Origin: CAZGMC01 sp964526565
Lineage (GTDB): Bacteria > Pseudomonadota > Alphaproteobacteria > DSM-16000 > Inquilinaceae
Length of the DNA stretch: 16,695 bases
Assembly (NCBI GenBank): GCA_964526565.1
Contig: CAZGMC010000094.1
Coordinates: forward strand, 1-16,695
Direction: 5' to 3'
In this document: positions 6,772 to 14,023 of the stretch, piece by piece
How positions within the stretch are numbered: the first letter of the stretch is position 1
Layout of the letters: each line of letters begins with the position of its first letter
Made by a program: the position numbers and the translations under genes
Notes under the pieces: generated by a model
The model's input: only the letters and a program-made list of their open reading frames with translations
Databases searched by the model: none
What the model was told of the DNA's origin: nothing

Positions 6772-7599
6772 ATGACTCGTGACAGCCTCGACACGTCCGC
6801 GCAGGCGGACACGCCGCCGCAATCCCGCACCAGGGCGCGGGCCATCTGCTTCGTGGCCGCCCCCACTGACGAGGCCGCCGCCGCCCTCGCCCGGCTGACC
6901 GCCGCCTACGGGCAGGCCCGGCCGGACCAGGCCGACGTCGTCGTGGCGCTGGGCGGCGACGGCTTCATGCTGGAGACGCNNNNNNNNNNCTTCCTGGAGC
7001 GGAAGATCCCGGTGTTCGGCATGAACTGCGGCTCGGTCGGGTTCCTGATGAACAGCTACCGCGAGGAGGACCTGCGCCACCGCATCGCCCAGGCCAAGCC
7101 GGTCATCCTGCACCCGCTGCGCATGATTGCCACGACCATGGACGGCATGGTCCACCAGGCGCTGGCCTTCAACGAGGTGTCGATGCTGCGCCAGACCCGC
7201 CAGACGGCCAAGCTGCGCATCGCCATCGACGGCAAGGTGCGCATGCCCGAGCTGAACTGCGACGGGGCGCTGGTCTCCACGCCGGCCGGCAGCACCGCCT
7301 ACAACCTGTCCGTCCAGGGGCCGATCATCCCGCTGGGCGCCGACCTGCTGGCGCTGACGCCGATCAGCGCGTTCCGGCCGCGGCGTTGGCGCGGCGCCCT
7401 GCTGCCCCACAACGCCCGGATCAGCTTTGACATGCTGGAGGCGCACAAGCGCCCGGTGAGCGCCGTCGCCGACGACACCGAGGTGCGCAACGTCGCCCGC
7501 GTCGAGGTTCGCGAGGACCGCTCGGTCTCGTTCACCCTTGTGTTCGACCCAGAGCACAACCTGGAAGAGCGGATCCTCAAAGAGCAGTTCGAGCCCTGA
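6772..7599 (+). CDS. nadK: NAD kinase (interrupted by a 10-N gap)
   Basis: A 275-codon NAD kinase, which phosphorylates NAD+ to NADP+ with ATP or polyphosphate in the cytoplasm. The diagnostic GGDG motif is at residues 61-64 (ALGGDGFMLET), followed by GSVGFLMN, the FNEVS motif (NE at 134-135) and the glycine-rich STPAGSTAYN segment at about 169-178. The ten N at 6980-6989 fall right after LET, where alphaproteobacterial relatives usually read Leu-His-Arg before Phe. That would need seven missing bases instead of ten, so the N count is probably a placeholder. The usual MNRGSVGF reads MNCGSVGF here. No ribosome site precedes the ATG at 6772, and the other two nearby ATGs (6762, 6767) are out of frame. 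The gene is convergent with the next one, whose stop is 32 bases away. Confidence 0.93.
   Translation: MTRDSLDTSAQADTPPQSRTRARAICFVAAPTDEAAAALARLTAAYGQARPDQADVVVALGGDGFMLETXXXXFLERKIPVFGMNCGSVGFLMNSYREEDLRHRIAQAKPVILHPLRMIATTMDGMVHQALAFNEVSMLRQTRQTAKLRIAIDGKVRMPELNCDGALVSTPAGSTAYNLSVQGPIIPLGADLLALTPISAFRPRRWRGALLPHNARISFDMLEAHKRPVSAVADDTEVRNVARVEVREDRSVSFTLVFDPEHNLEERILKEQFEP
6980..6989. other. 10-N assembly gap inside nadK
   Basis: Ten N interrupt the NAD kinase reading frame just after the GGDG motif. The frame on both sides agrees if the gap is taken at face value or is three bases shorter, so the gene is not frameshifted. Only about three or four residues are hidden. Confidence 0.95.
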
Positions 7600-7631
7600 G
7601 ACGCTGCGGTGCCGGCCCGGCGGCGGGCGCC

Positions 7632-8477
7632 TCAGCGCCGGGCATAGGCGCAGATGGCCGCGACAAGGTCGGTGATGCACGCCTTGACGGCCTCGAACCG
7701 GTCCGATCTCTCGAACGTGCGCTCGTTCATATAGAGGCGGCGGCGGATCTCGATCTGCAGCGAGTGGCGGCCCTCGGCCGGACGGCCATGGCGGCGCACG
7801 ATCTCGACACCCTTGTAGGGATCATTGCGGCGCACCAGAAAGCCCATGTCCTGCAAGGCCTGTTCGACATGGGCGATGAACCCCGGTCCGCAGGTCGTGC
7901 CGTCGCGGTCGCCGAGCACGAAATCGGGTCTCGGTCCGCGCGCATCGCCCGGACTGTCCGGCGGTGACGGCATCGAATGGCAGTTGACGTGGTAGACCAC
8001 GCCGAAGCGGGCGTGGACGGCGTCCAGCATCGCCGCGAGCTGCGCGTGATAGGGATGATAGTAGTGGTTCAGGCGATGGCACACCTCTTCCCGCGTCAGG
8101 CGCCGGCCATAGATCGGCTGGCCGGGCCGGCTCAGGCGGCGGATCAGGCCCATGCCGAGCCGCGCCTTCTCTCCGACACGCTCATGTGGAGACCGTGGCA
8201 ACTCGACCAGGTCGGCGTCGAGATCGCCCGGCGCGCGGTTCGGATCGATGTAGCTGCGCGGGAACAGGGCGCACAGCAGGGCGGCACCGAACCGGGGCGC
8301 CTCGGCGAGCAGGGCCTCGACGTGGGTGTCCTCGGCCTCGCGCAGGGCCTGGAAGTCGCAGATGAAATCGAAGTCCGGCGGGTAGTCCGTGCCGCTGTGA
8401 GGGGAATCGAAGACGACCGGCACCGGATCGCCGACCGGATCGTGCCGCACCAGGACATGGTCGAGGAGAAATGTCAT
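7632..8477 (-). CDS. N-formylglutamate amidohydrolase family protein
   Basis: A 281-residue member of the N-formylglutamate amidohydrolase family, zinc-type hydrolases that release formate from N-formylglutamate at the end of one histidine breakdown route. Visible family motifs are DSPHSG (24-29), RSYIDPNR (74-81), HVNCHSMPS (163-171), the conserved NDPYKGVEIV (218-227) and QIEIRRRLYMNE (241-252). The length is typical. No hutU, hutH, hutI or hutF neighbour is present, so a role in histidine use is not supported by context; many stand-alone family members have unknown substrates. The ATG at 8477 has only a weak GGA directly before it. Its promoter would lie in the gene-free stretch that begins there. 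Confidence 0.88.
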   Translation of the reverse strand: MTFLLDHVLVRHDPVGDPVPVVFDSPHSGTDYPPDFDFICDFQALREAEDTHVEALLAEAPRFGAALLCALFPRSYIDPNRAPGDLDADLVELPRSPHERVGEKARLGMGLIRRLSRPGQPIYGRRLTREEVCHRLNHYYHPYHAQLAAMLDAVHARFGVVYHVNCHSMPSPPDSPGDARGPRPDFVLGDRDGTTCGPGFIAHVEQALQDMGFLVRRNDPYKGVEIVRRHGRPAEGRHSLQIEIRRRLYMNERTFERSDRFEAVKACITDLVAAICAYARR

Positions 8478-9139
8478 TTCCGCAAGAAAAGCATGGTTTC
8501 AGAGGATCATGGACCGGCGGGCACCCTGCCCCTTCCGAGCAGGATTGCTCATGGTGCAACGTGCGCCAGGCCGCGTCCAGTCGTGTTGAGACCGACTCGC
8601 AAGCTTGCCGCACCCCGCCAGCGGTGCCGGATTGTCTGGAACAGGGCTATACTACCAACGGCCCTTCCTTATGACCGAACGACATGACCGGACGACGGCA
8701 ACGGCTGGTGCCTAGGCGGGTACGTGTGGTACAGATCGGCCGCTTGGGCATCTGAAATCATTCTTTGCATCTCGCGAAATATATCCGCCAGTACGGCCGT
8801 CATCGCGAGGGCAGCGTGGCGATCCAGCTCCGGCGTCGCCCGTTCAGAAAGTCATCAATCGCCGCGATTCACTCGCGATGACGGTTTGGATATTGACTGG
8901 AATAGTGCTTCTATCCTCATTATTCAGCGACTGCACCACCATCATGGATCTTCTATTTGACGGGGCAAGCGGTTGCCTGCCGCGGCGGGCGCCATGCCTG
9001 ATCGCATGGGACAGCAGAAGGCAGGTCAACCTCTTCGGTCGTTGGTGTTATTTAGTTATATCCCTCATGATCCCAATGATTATACAGGATCCTTACGCGC
9101 ATACCTGTTTCTTGGGACTCGCCCCGGCCCCGCCGCCCG
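8478..9139. other. Gene-free, AT-richer intergenic stretch (662 bp)
   Basis: No reading frame here looks like a protein. The candidates are short, show no recognisable motifs, and cross the palindrome at 8797-8884 or run into the opposite strand of the next gene. From about 8740 to 9120 the sequence is clearly more AT-rich than its surroundings. It separates the start of the amidohydrolase gene from the 3' end of the smtB-like gene. Apart from the REP-like palindrome I see no RNA gene, transposase remnant or clear terminator. Confidence 0.6.
8797..8884. repeat. REP-like inverted repeat (dispersed palindromic element)
   Basis: The left arm begins CCGTCATCGCGAG (8797-8809) and continues through GTGGCGATCC. 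The right arm (8857-8884) is its near-perfect reverse complement, beginning AATCGCCGCGATT and ending CTCGCGATGACGG. The first 13 bases of the arms pair perfectly and the next 16 mostly pair, with an unpaired middle of about 30 bases. The shape and sequence recall the widespread CGTCATTGCGAG...GCAATCC family of intergenic palindromes in proteobacteria. Such elements usually occur in many copies and can fold as RNA hairpins. Confidence 0.75.
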
Positions 9140-10360
9140 TCAGATCACCCGCTTGTCATGCAGGTCGGCCAGCTCCTCCGCCGACAGGCCCAGCACCTCG
9201 GCCAGCACCTCGTCGGTGTGCTGCCCCAGCATGGGCCCGAGCGCCTCGATCCGCCCGGGCGAGTCCGACATGCGCGGCAGCGAGCACGGCACCACGACCA
9301 CCTCGCCCATGTCCTCGTCGTCCACCGGCACCAGGTTGCGGCGGCAGCAGAACTGGCGGTCGGCGAAGATGTCGGCGACCGTGTTGAGCGGCCCGACCGG
9401 CGCCCCGGCCGCCAGGCAGCGATCCATGATCTGGTCGCGGGTCAGCGCGCCGACCCAGTTGGCGACGATGTCGTTGACGTCGTGGCGCGACTCGATGCGC
9501 CGGCGGTGCTCGCCATAGGTGCTGCTCGAGGCCAGCTCCGGTCGTTCCATGGCTTCGCACAGCCGCTCCCACAGCTTGTCGGTGGTGCAGGCGAAGGCCA
9601 CCCAGCGGTCGTCCTTGGTGCGGAAATGGCCCAGCGGGCAGGCGATCAGGTTGTGCGGGCCATAGCGCTCGCGCACCGTGCCGTACATGGCGTAGGCCGG
9701 CGCCAGCTCGTCGGTCAGGCGGAACACGGATTCGTACAGCGCCACGTCGATGGACTGGCCCTCGCCGGTGCGTTCGCGGTGATGCAGGGCGATCAGCACG
9801 CCAATGGCGCCGTACAGGCCGGACATGTAGTCGCCCAGCGTGGTCGAGCCCGGCGTCACCGGCGTCTCGCGCGGCATGCCGGCCAGATAGGACAGCCCGC
9901 CGACCGCATGGGCGATGCGGGCGAAGCCGGGCCGGTCGCGGTACGGCCCGTCCTGGCCGTAGCCGGAGACGCGCAGCATGATCAGGCCGGGGTTGATCTC
10001 CTTCAGCACCTCCCAGCCGATGCCCCACTTCTCCATGGTGCCGGGGCGGAAGTTCTCGCAGACGATGTCGGCCTGGGCGACCAGGTCCTTGAACACCTTG
10101 ACGCCGGGCGGCGAGCGCAGGTCGACGGTGACCGACTTCTTGTTGCGCCCCTCCGACAGCCAGGCGAGCGAGCAGTCCGGCTTGGTCGTCGGCGTGCCGA
10201 AGCGGCGGCAGGGATCGCCGCCGATCGGGTGCTCAACCTTCAGCACCTCCGCCCCGAACTCGCCCAGGATGGCGGCGCAATAGGGTGCGGCGATGAAGGT
10301 GGCGACATCGATGACCCGGATGCCGTCGAGCGGCCGCGGGCCGTTGGCCTGGATGGACAT
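9140..10360 (-). CDS. smtB: Class III CoA-transferase, SmtB-like (succinyl-CoA:L-malate CoA-transferase beta subunit)
   Basis: A 406-residue CaiB/BaiF-family CoA-transferase. The fold signature GIRVIDVATFIAAPYCA starts at about residue 13, ENFRPGTMEKWG is at about 102-113, and the catalytic aspartate is D177 in TTLGDYMSGLYGA. The Smt enzyme moves CoA from succinyl-CoA to L-malate (and citramalate in Chloroflexus), giving malyl-CoA for cleavage to glyoxylate and acetyl-CoA. Assignment to the SmtB side rests on recalled sequence patterns (CENFRPGT, AGMPRETPVTPGSTTL and a C-terminal KRVI) and on its tandem SmtA-like partner. The ATG at 10360 has AAGGAA upstream with good spacing; an open frame continues further upstream but only into the intergenic region and smtA. 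The 77-base gap to smtA suggests one transcript. Other acyl acceptors such as itaconate or mesaconate cannot be excluded. Confidence 0.75.
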   Translation of the reverse strand: MSIQANGPRPLDGIRVIDVATFIAAPYCAAILGEFGAEVLKVEHPIGGDPCRRFGTPTTKPDCSLAWLSEGRNKKSVTVDLRSPPGVKVFKDLVAQADIVCENFRPGTMEKWGIGWEVLKEINPGLIMLRVSGYGQDGPYRDRPGFARIAHAVGGLSYLAGMPRETPVTPGSTTLGDYMSGLYGAIGVLIALHHRERTGEGQSIDVALYESVFRLTDELAPAYAMYGTVRERYGPHNLIACPLGHFRTKDDRWVAFACTTDKLWERLCEAMERPELASSSTYGEHRRRIESRHDVNDIVANWVGALTRDQIMDRCLAAGAPVGPLNTVADIFADRQFCCRRNLVPVDDEDMGEVVVVPCSLPRMSDSPGRIEALGPMLGQHTDEVLAEVLGLSAEELADLHDKRVI

Positions 10361-10437
10361 GACGTTTCCTTCATGCAGGGAGCGCGGTTGCGGCCGTCGC
10401 GGGCCGGGGGGCGCTCCGGTTTTCCTGGATTGCGGCG

Positions 10438-11700
10438 TCAGATGACGCGGGCGCCGTGCAGCTCGCGGATCTCGTGCTCGGCCAGGCCCAGCACGCGGGC
10501 CAGCACCTCGTCGGTGGCATTGCCCAGGGTCGGCCCCAGGTGGGCGATCCGCCCCGGCGTCGCCGACAGGCGCGGCACCACCCCCGGCACGACCACGTCG
10601 CCCAGCCCCGGCTCGTGCACCGTCTCCAGCACGCGGCGGGCGCGGAAGTGCTCGTCGGCGAAGATGTCGGCGATGCTGTTCAGGGTGCCGATCGGCACGT
10701 CGGCCTTGAGGCACGTGTCCATCAGCTCTTCGCGGGTCAGCGAGGCGGTCCAGTCGCTGACGATCTTGTCGACCTCGGCGCGCGCCGCCAGGCGCCGGGC
10801 CTGCAGGCCGTAGGTGCCGCTGGAGGCCAGCTCCGGCCGGTCCATGGCGTCCTCGGCCAGGCGGGCGAACATCTTGTCGTTGGTGCAGGCGATCGCCACC
10901 CACTTGTCGTCCTTCGTCCGGAAATGGCCGTGCGGACAGGCGATCACGGTGCCGGAGCCCTCGCGCTGGCGCACCTTGCCGAACAGGCCGTAGGCGGCGG
11001 CGATCTCGTCGAGCTGGCGGAACACCGCCTCGTAGATGCCGATGTCGATGACCTGGCCGCGGCCGGTCGCCTTGCGGTGGCGCAGCGCCAGCATGATGCC
11101 GATGGCGCCGTACAGGCCCGACATGTAGTCGCCCAGCGGCGTCGAGCCCGGCACCACCGGGGTCTGGCCGGGGAAGCCAGCCAGGTAGGACAGGCCGCCG
11201 AAAGCGTGGGCGATGTGGGCGAAGCCGGGCCGGTCGCGGTACGGACCGGTCTGGCCGTAGCCGGTGACGCGCAGCATGACGAGCTGCGGGTTGTCGGCGC
11301 TGAGCACGTCCCAGCCGAGCCCCCAGCTCTCCAGCCGGCCGGGGCGGAAGTTCTCGACCAGCACGTCGGACTTGGCGACCAGCTTGCGGAACAGCTCGGC
11401 CCCCTTGGGCACACGCAGGTCGATGGTCACCGACTTCTTGTTGCGCGCCTCGCTGAGCCAGGCGAGGGTCGAATCGGCGCGGTTGGTCTGGGTGCCGAAG
11501 CGGCGGAACGGGTCGCCCGCCACCGGGTGCTCCACCTTGAGGATCTCGGCGCCGAACTCGCCCAGGACGGTGGCGGCATAGGGGCCGGCAATGAAGGTGC
11601 CGACATCGACCACCCGGATCCCCTCCAGGGGCAGCCGGGTCTGGTTGCCGCTTTCGGTCGCGGCAGCGGGGGCGCCGTCGGCGCCTGAGTCTTCGGTCAT
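10438..11700 (-). CDS. smtA: Class III CoA-transferase, SmtA-like (succinyl-CoA:L-malate CoA-transferase alpha subunit)
   Basis: A 420-residue CaiB/BaiF-family CoA-transferase, clearly paralogous to the next gene along its whole length (shared motifs include GEFGAE, NKKSVT, DRPGFA, LGDYMSGLYGAIG and HFRTKDD). It has an extra N-terminal tail of about 20 polar residues before GIRVVDVGTFIAGPYAA; a tailed N-terminus is also a feature of Chloroflexus SmtA as I recall it. The catalytic aspartate is D191. In Chloroflexus, SmtA and SmtB work together as a heteromer that activates malate with succinyl-CoA. Here smtA precedes smtB in the same direction. The start is secure: GGAGG lies 4 bases before the ATG at 11700, and the upstream in-frame start at 11778 has no ribosome site. 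It is divergent from the mct-like gene across 159 bases. Confidence 0.77.
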   Translation of the reverse strand: MTEDSGADGAPAAATESGNQTRLPLEGIRVVDVGTFIAGPYAATVLGEFGAEILKVEHPVAGDPFRRFGTQTNRADSTLAWLSEARNKKSVTIDLRVPKGAELFRKLVAKSDVLVENFRPGRLESWGLGWDVLSADNPQLVMLRVTGYGQTGPYRDRPGFAHIAHAFGGLSYLAGFPGQTPVVPGSTPLGDYMSGLYGAIGIMLALRHRKATGRGQVIDIGIYEAVFRQLDEIAAAYGLFGKVRQREGSGTVIACPHGHFRTKDDKWVAIACTNDKMFARLAEDAMDRPELASSGTYGLQARRLAARAEVDKIVSDWTASLTREELMDTCLKADVPIGTLNSIADIFADEHFRARRVLETVHEPGLGDVVVPGVVPRLSATPGRIAHLGPTLGNATDEVLARVLGLAEHEIRELHGARVI

Positions 11701-11859
11701 GTTTCCTCCCAACGGAAGCCGTCGTTTATTCTTGAGCGGTCGCGTTCGTCTTGAGGCACCGGACCGGGACGCAGCCATTGCCTTTTCTCACGCGAATGGG
11801 GCACGGTAACGTCAACAGAGGCCGCAAGGCCAGAACCAACGACGCCAGGGGGGGAATGC
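11701..11859. promoter_or_regulatory. Divergent control region between smtA-smtB and mct-meh
   Basis: All four pathway genes are read outward from this 159-base stretch, so it must contain the promoters of both arms. It carries the GGAGGAAAC ribosome site of smtA (minus strand) at its left edge and a G-rich ribosome site of mct at its right edge. TTGAGC (11732) and TTGAGG (11751) resemble -35 boxes but have no convincing -10 partner. No clear operator palindrome is visible. Confidence 0.5.
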
Positions 11860-13092
11860 ATGAACCGCATGCTGGAGGGGCTGCGCGTGGTCGAGGGCTC
11901 GGCGTTCGTCGCTGCGCCGTTGTCAGGCATGACGCTGGCGCAACTCGGCGCCGACGTGATCCGCTTCGATCCGATCGGCGGCGGGCTTGACGCGCGGCGC
12001 TGGCCGCTGACGAAAGAGGGCAAGAGCCTCTACTGGGTCGGGCTGAACAAGGGCAAACGGTCGCTGGCGATCGACACGCGCAAGCCCGAAGGCCGCGAGA
12101 TCATCACCGCCCTGATCACCGCACCCGGCCCCGGCAACGGCATCTACCTGACCAACTTCCCGGTCAGCGGCTGGCTGTCATACGAGACGCTCAAGCAGCG
12201 GCGCCCGGACCTGATCATGCTCAACCTGCTGGGCAGCCCTGACGGCAGCTCTGCAGTGGACTATACCGTGAACTGCGCTGTGGGCATACCGTTTGCCACC
12301 GGGCCGGCCCACGGCGACGTGGCGATCAACCCGATCAACCACGCCCTGCCGGCCTGGGACCTGATCACCGGCGTGACAGCGGCGCTGGGCATCGTCACCG
12401 CCGAGCGCCACCGCCGGCTGACCGGCGAAGGGCAGTACGTCCGCCTGACCCTGTCGGACGTGGCCATGGCCATGGTCGGCAATCTGGGCTACATCGCCGA
12501 GGCCGAGGTCATGCACGAGGACCGTCACGCCTTCGGCAACTACCTGTACGGCGCCTATGGCCGCGACTTCCAGACCCGGGACCACCGGCTGGTCTATATC
12601 GTCGCCATCACCGAGCGGATGTGGACCGAGCTGGGCCGGGCCACCGGGCTGGCCGAGCGGTTCGCCCTGATCGAGCCGCTGCTGGGCGTCGACCTGAAAA
12701 AGGAGGGCGACCGCTTCAAGGCGCGCGACGCGATCACCGCCGTGCTGCAGCCTTGGGTTGAGGAGCGCACCCTGGACGAGATCAAGGAGGCCTTCGCCGG
12801 CACCGGCGTGTGCTGGGGGCCGTACCAGACCTTCCAGCAGATGCTGACCGAGGACCCGCGCTGCTCGCCCGAGAACCCGATGTTCCACGAGCTCGCGCAG
12901 CCCGGCGTCGGCAGGTACCTGGTGCCCGGCTCGCCGCTCGACTTCAGCGGCTCGCCGCGGCAGACGCCGGTACGCGCCCCGCTGCGCGGCGAGCACACCG
13001 ACGAGATCCTGGGCGACGTGCTGGGTCTGAGCGGCGCCGAGATCGGCCGCCTGCGCGACGCCAGGGTGGTCGGCGGGCCGATCGACGATTGA
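11860..13092 (+). CDS. mct: Mesaconyl-C1-CoA/C4-CoA transferase-like (2-methylfumaryl-CoA isomerase)
   Basis: A 410-residue class III CoA-transferase of a branch distinct from its two neighbours. It opens with LEGLRVVEGSAFVAAPL and carries LGADVIRFDPIGGGLD (29-44), NKGKRSLAID, VDYTVN (133-138), NHALPAWDLITG with candidate catalytic D167, NYLYGAYGRDF, and PGSPLDFSG near the end. This pattern is what I recall of Chloroflexus Mct, which moves CoA within mesaconate from C1 to C4 without a second acyl donor. It thereby links mesaconyl-C1-CoA to the Meh substrate. The ATG at 11860 follows a G-rich ribosome site (AGGGGGGGAATGC). The meh-like gene follows after 75 bases. Its divergence from the smt pair and the presence of Meh beside it support the role. 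A different acid cannot be excluded without assay. Confidence 0.8.
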   Translation: MNRMLEGLRVVEGSAFVAAPLSGMTLAQLGADVIRFDPIGGGLDARRWPLTKEGKSLYWVGLNKGKRSLAIDTRKPEGREIITALITAPGPGNGIYLTNFPVSGWLSYETLKQRRPDLIMLNLLGSPDGSSAVDYTVNCAVGIPFATGPAHGDVAINPINHALPAWDLITGVTAALGIVTAERHRRLTGEGQYVRLTLSDVAMAMVGNLGYIAEAEVMHEDRHAFGNYLYGAYGRDFQTRDHRLVYIVAITERMWTELGRATGLAERFALIEPLLGVDLKKEGDRFKARDAITAVLQPWVEERTLDEIKEAFAGTGVCWGPYQTFQQMLTEDPRCSPENPMFHELAQPGVGRYLVPGSPLDFSGSPRQTPVRAPLRGEHTDEILGDVLGLSGAEIGRLRDARVVGGPIDD

Positions 13093-13167
13093 CCCGCGAG
13101 GATTGATCGAGGCGGGCGTCGGACCGGAGGCGGCCCGGCACCCGCGTCCGCAAAGGACCCTGAAGCC

Positions 13168-14016
13168 ATGAGCGAGCCGCATGCCCCCTATGCCGACTGG
13201 ATCGGCTCGAAGGAGGACCGGGCGGAAACGATTGCGCCGGTGGCGGTGGAGGCCGTGCTGGCCATGCTCGACGACGGCGACAGCCGCATCGGCCCCGGCG
13301 ACGCGCTGCCGCCGCCATGGCAGTGGTTCCATTTCCTGCCACGGGTGCCGCAGTCGCGCATCGGCCCCGACGGCCATCCGCAGCGCGGCGGCTTCCTGCC
13401 GCCGGTGGCGCTGCCGCGGCGCATGTTCGCCGGCGGCCGGCTGACGGTGCACGCGCCGCTGATCGTCGGCCGCGAGGCCACGCGCACCGGCACCGTGCTC
13501 AACGTCAGCGAGAAGACGGGCGCCAGCGGGGCGCTGGTGTTCGTGACCGTCGGCTACGACTTCCACCAGGACGGCCGGCTGTGCCTGAGCGAGGAGCAGG
13601 ACATCGTCTACCGCGAGCCCGGCGCCGCAGTCCCGGCCCCGGTGCCGACGCCGCTGCCCGAGCTGCCGGGCGGCGCCTGGTCGCGCATCGTGACGCCTGA
13701 CCCGGTGCTGCTGTTCCGCTTCTCGGCGCTGACCTTCAACGCCCACCGCATCCACTACGACCGGCCCTACGCCATGAACGAGGAGGGCTATCCGGGCCTG
13801 GTGGTGCACGGGCCGCTGACCGCGGTGCTGCTGATGGACCTGGTCCGCCGCCACGCCGGCCGGCCGGTACGGGCATTCAGCTTCCGCGCCCGCGCGCCCC
13901 TGTTCGACCTGGCCCCGTTCCGGGTGAGCGGCGTTCCCGAGGACGGCACGGTCGCGCTGGAAGCCCACGGCCCGGACGGCAAGGCGGCGATGACGGCGAC
14001 GGCGGAACTCGAGTGA
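13168..14016 (+). CDS. meh: Mesaconyl-C4-CoA hydratase-like (MaoC/HTD2-type double hot-dog)
   Basis: A 282-residue double hot-dog protein of the HTD2/MaoC N-terminal dehydratase type. The first hot-dog domain carries GGFLPPVALPRRMFAGGRL (74-92) and SEEQDIVYRE (141-150). The second carries FSALTFNAHRIHYDRPY (185-201), a hydratase-type Asn/His/Asp segment, then PGLVVHGPL. Meh hydrates mesaconyl-C4-CoA to (S)-citramalyl-CoA, which a lyase then splits into acetyl-CoA and pyruvate. The ATG at 13168 has AAGGA about 11 bases upstream. It lies right after the mct-like gene, in the order in which the two steps occur. The related itaconyl-CoA hydratase of itaconate breakdown is the main alternative. 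The gene is convergent with the decayed toxin gene, whose stop is only 7 bases further on. Confidence 0.8.
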   Translation: MSEPHAPYADWIGSKEDRAETIAPVAVEAVLAMLDDGDSRIGPGDALPPPWQWFHFLPRVPQSRIGPDGHPQRGGFLPPVALPRRMFAGGRLTVHAPLIVGREATRTGTVLNVSEKTGASGALVFVTVGYDFHQDGRLCLSEEQDIVYREPGAAVPAPVPTPLPELPGGAWSRIVTPDPVLLFRFSALTFNAHRIHYDRPYAMNEEGYPGLVVHGPLTAVLLMDLVRRHAGRPVRAFSFRARAPLFDLAPFRVSGVPEDGTVALEAHGPDGKAAMTATAELE

Positions 14017-14023
14017 ACGCGGA

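Noticed and set aside
7600..7631. Shared terminator between convergent nadK and the amidohydrolase gene
   Set aside because: The 32 bases are GC-rich without a clear stem or T-run in either direction.
8878..9387. Possible small membrane protein on the plus strand in the AT-richer stretch
   Set aside because: It begins inside the REP-like palindrome and runs into the antisense of smtB, with no ribosome site and no recognisable domain.
10361..10903. N-terminal extension of the smtB-like gene to 10903
   Set aside because: The extra residues lie over the 77-base intergenic spacer and the 3' end of smtA and show no family similarity; a good ribosome site supports the ATG at 10360.
12178..13968. 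Long minus-strand frame opposite mct and meh
   Set aside because: Antisense shadow of two genes with clear family motifs on the plus strand.
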